From Candidatus Solibacter sp. (GTDB lineage Bacteria > Acidobacteriota > Terriglobia > Bryobacterales > Bryobacteraceae): 5,521 nt of DNA. This document shows positions 3,855-5,521 of this stretch, piece by piece; the stretch's first letter is position 1; each line of letters starts with the position of its first letter. The notes under the pieces were generated by a model that made no database searches, was not told the origin of the DNA, and saw only the letters and a program-made list of their open reading frames with translations. Location: assembly GCA_017883355.1 (NCBI GenBank), contig JADGNS010000394.1, positions 1 through 5,521 of the forward strand, read 5' to 3'. The translations under genes and the position numbers were made by a program.

Positions 3855-5521
3855 CTATTTTCTCGGATCGGGTTTCACCGTCAACTGCTGCGTGTAGGAG
3901 AGGCCATCGACGGTTAGTCTCACCGTGTAAGCGCCGGGGGGCATCCACTCGCCTTGCGCACCGGGGGTGTCCTGGTAGATCGCCGAGATGGGGTACTCGC
4001 CGCCGCGACGGCGTGCGCCGGCGGCGGGTGCGGCGTGGAGATCCCAGACGAAACGGTGCATGCCGGCGGCAGTCCCGGGACGCGCGAAGGGGCGGATCCA
4101 GTAGGCCGGGACGTTAAGCAACGGGTCAGGCGCCGGCTGCTGGTCGGTGCTCTCGAAGCGCGCTAACACTTTGCCGGTGGTGTCGAGGATGTCGATCACC
4201 ACCGGTCCGGCGGCGGCGGACTTGAGGTTGTAATAGAGGATGGCGCCATCGGGCGGGTTCTGCCCGCCGGGCTCTTCGGGGGGCAGCGGGGTGTCGGAGT
4301 TGGTATTGCGCGGGTAGCGGTAGGCCGGGCTGGGCGCGAACAGGTAGGCTGGCGCGGCGGCAGCCTCGGCGGTCAACTGGCGGAGCGGGGCGATATCGTC
4401 GAGGATCCAGAAGCCGCGGCCGTGCGTGCCCACCACGAGGTCCTGCTCGTGTATCACCAGATCGCGGACCGAAGTCGCCGGCATGTTCAGGCGCAGCGGC
4501 TGCCAATCGCCGCCGTCGTTGAAGCTGACAAAAACCGCCAGCTCGGTGGCGGCGAAGAGCAGGCCCTTGCGTACCGGATCTTCGCGGACCGCATTGACGG
4601 GGCCATCGGGCAGTCCGCGGACGGTCTCCTGCCAGGAGGCGCCGCCATCATGCGTGCGATAGATGTGCGGCTTGAGGTCGTCGAGGCGCAGGCGATTGAC
4701 GGCGGCATAAACCGTGTCGTCATCGAAGTGCGAGGCGTCGAGTTGCGCCACCTTGCTCCAGGGGGTCATGGCGGGCGGGGTGACGTTCTTCCAGGTCTTG
4801 CCGCCGTCGCGCGTGAGGTGGATCAAGCCATCGTCGGTGCCCGCCCACAGCACGTTGACGTTGCGGCGCGAGGGGCCGATGGCGTAGACCACGCCGCGGC
4901 GGGTGGCCTGCTGTTTGGCCGCGTCGCCGTACCCAGCCACGCTGGCCGGGAGTTCGTAGGTCTCGCGCGTAAGATCGGGGCTGATGGCTTCCCAATTCCC
5001 GCCGCCATCGGCGGTCTTGAGCACCACCTGCGCGCCGAGGTAGAGCACGTGTGGATCGACGTAGCTGAACAGGAGCGGCGCGGTACGGAGGTAGCGATAG
5101 CTGCCGCGCGGGGCGACGGACTCCACCTCGCCGGTGGCGCGATTGAACTTCGTGCCGTGGCTGCCGTAGACGATGTTGGGATGGAGCGGGTCCGGCGCAA
5201 TGTAGTCGTATTCCTCGGCACCGACGGGGTGCCACTCGCGGAATGTGATCTGGCCATCGTTGCCGCGGCTGGCAACGGCGGCGGAGCCACTCTCCTGCTG
5301 CCCGCCGTAGACCCAGTAAGGCGTCTGGTTATCGGTGATGACGTGATAGAACTGCGCGGTGGGCTGGTTGTACCAACTGCTCCAGGTTCTGCCGCGGTTG
5401 ACGCTGATGGTGGCGCCCTGATCGGCGGCCAGCAGGATGATGTCGGGGTTCAGCGGATTGATCCAGATGGCGTGGTAATCGTCGCCGCCGGGCGCGCCCT
5501 TGATGGCGGTGAAGCTCTGGC
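3855..5521 (-). CDS. Asp-box (BNR/VPS10-like) beta-propeller protein, C-terminal 554 residues, partial
   Basis: The minus-strand frame is open from the window edge to the TAG at 3857-3855. A GTG at 5126 is an internal codon, since the frame continues upstream with clear family sequence (SFTAIKGAPGGDDYHAIWINPLNPDIILLAADQG, written here only as the region 5516-5418). Five Asp-box motifs (S/T-x-D-x-G-x-T/S-W type) mark propeller blades in the visible part: SVNRGRTW (39-46), TADGGGNW (169-176), TRDGGKTW (236-243), THDGGASW (289-296) and NDGGDW (334-339). GTHGRGFWILDDIAPL follows, a hallmark of the acidobacterial 'glycosyl hydrolase'/sortilin-like proteins, then a Pro-rich linker and an Ig-like C-terminal part with MHRFVWDLHAAPA and AYTVRLTVDGLSYTQQLTVK. 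The family is secreted; its substrate is unknown and the hydrolase name is not supported by visible catalytic residues. The N-terminus lies beyond 5521. Confidence 0.9.
   Translation of the reverse strand, partial: QSFTAIKGAPGGDDYHAIWINPLNPDIILLAADQGATISVNRGRTWSSWYNQPTAQFYHVITDNQTPYWVYGGQQESGSAAVASRGNDGQITFREWHPVGAEEYDYIAPDPLHPNIVYGSHGTKFNRATGEVESVAPRGSYRYLRTAPLLFSYVDPHVLYLGAQVVLKTADGGGNWEAISPDLTRETYELPASVAGYGDAAKQQATRRGVVYAIGPSRRNVNVLWAGTDDGLIHLTRDGGKTWKNVTPPAMTPWSKVAQLDASHFDDDTVYAAVNRLRLDDLKPHIYRTHDGGASWQETVRGLPDGPVNAVREDPVRKGLLFAATELAVFVSFNDGGDWQPLRLNMPATSVRDLVIHEQDLVVGTHGRGFWILDDIAPLRQLTAEAAAAPAYLFAPSPAYRYPRNTNSDTPLPPEEPGGQNPPDGAILYYNLKSAAAGPVVIDILDTTGKVLARFESTDQQPAPDPLLNVPAYWIRPFARPGTAAGMHRFVWDLHAAPAAGARRRGGEYPISAIYQDTPGAQGEWMPPGAYTVRLTVDGLSYTQQLTVKPDPRK

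Noticed and set aside
3855..5126. GTG at 5126 as the start of the propeller gene
   Set aside because: The same frame stays open to the window edge and encodes recognisable Asp-box propeller sequence upstream, so 5126 is an internal codon.
1..5521. CRISPR array, tRNA or rRNA genes
   Set aside because: No regularly spaced repeats and no tRNA- or rRNA-like sequence were seen.

Overview
The window looks like chromosome of a Gram-negative soil bacterium, most likely an acidobacterium of the Solibacter/Bryobacter kind. The signs are GC-rich protein-coding DNA, an unusually long TolC-family protein, a large Asp-box/VPS10-like beta-propeller protein and a small secreted protein with a charged helix, all of types I associate with that group. 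The assignment rests on protein character, not on a marker gene.

Layout, low to high coordinates. Positions 1-865 are the left part of an IS110-family insertion sequence on the minus strand: the N-terminal 173 codons of its DEDD transposase (1-519, running off the window) and about 345 bases of non-coding left end (520-865). Position 866 onward is host DNA. The TolC-family outer-membrane protein gene (887-2863, minus) ends 19 bases from the element. A 123-base divergent intergenic region separates it from a secreted protein of unknown function (2987-3757, plus). A short convergent gap (3758-3854) contains a repeat-like, hairpin-rich stretch. The last gene (3855 to beyond 5521, minus) is the C-terminal 554 residues of a secreted Asp-box beta-propeller protein.

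The most interesting content is the IS110 left end. It can be folded into three adjacent stem-loops whose second and third members have the architecture of the target-binding and donor-binding loops of an IS110 bridge RNA. Two guide segments can be checked inside the window. One (708-717) is identical over 10 bases to the host flank up to and including a CT core. The other (586-594) is the reverse complement of that core plus the first bases of the element. Both meet at the same CT dinucleotide (minus strand, 867-866), which fixes the element's left boundary. The two loops also share scaffold motifs (ACGAAT, TCTAC, CTTCG) around different guide bases. From this the unoccupied target can be predicted as ACCGCTCC-CT-GACGGT. 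The transposase and bridge RNA would act together: the RNA would specify target and donor, and the DEDD recombinase would exchange strands at CT.
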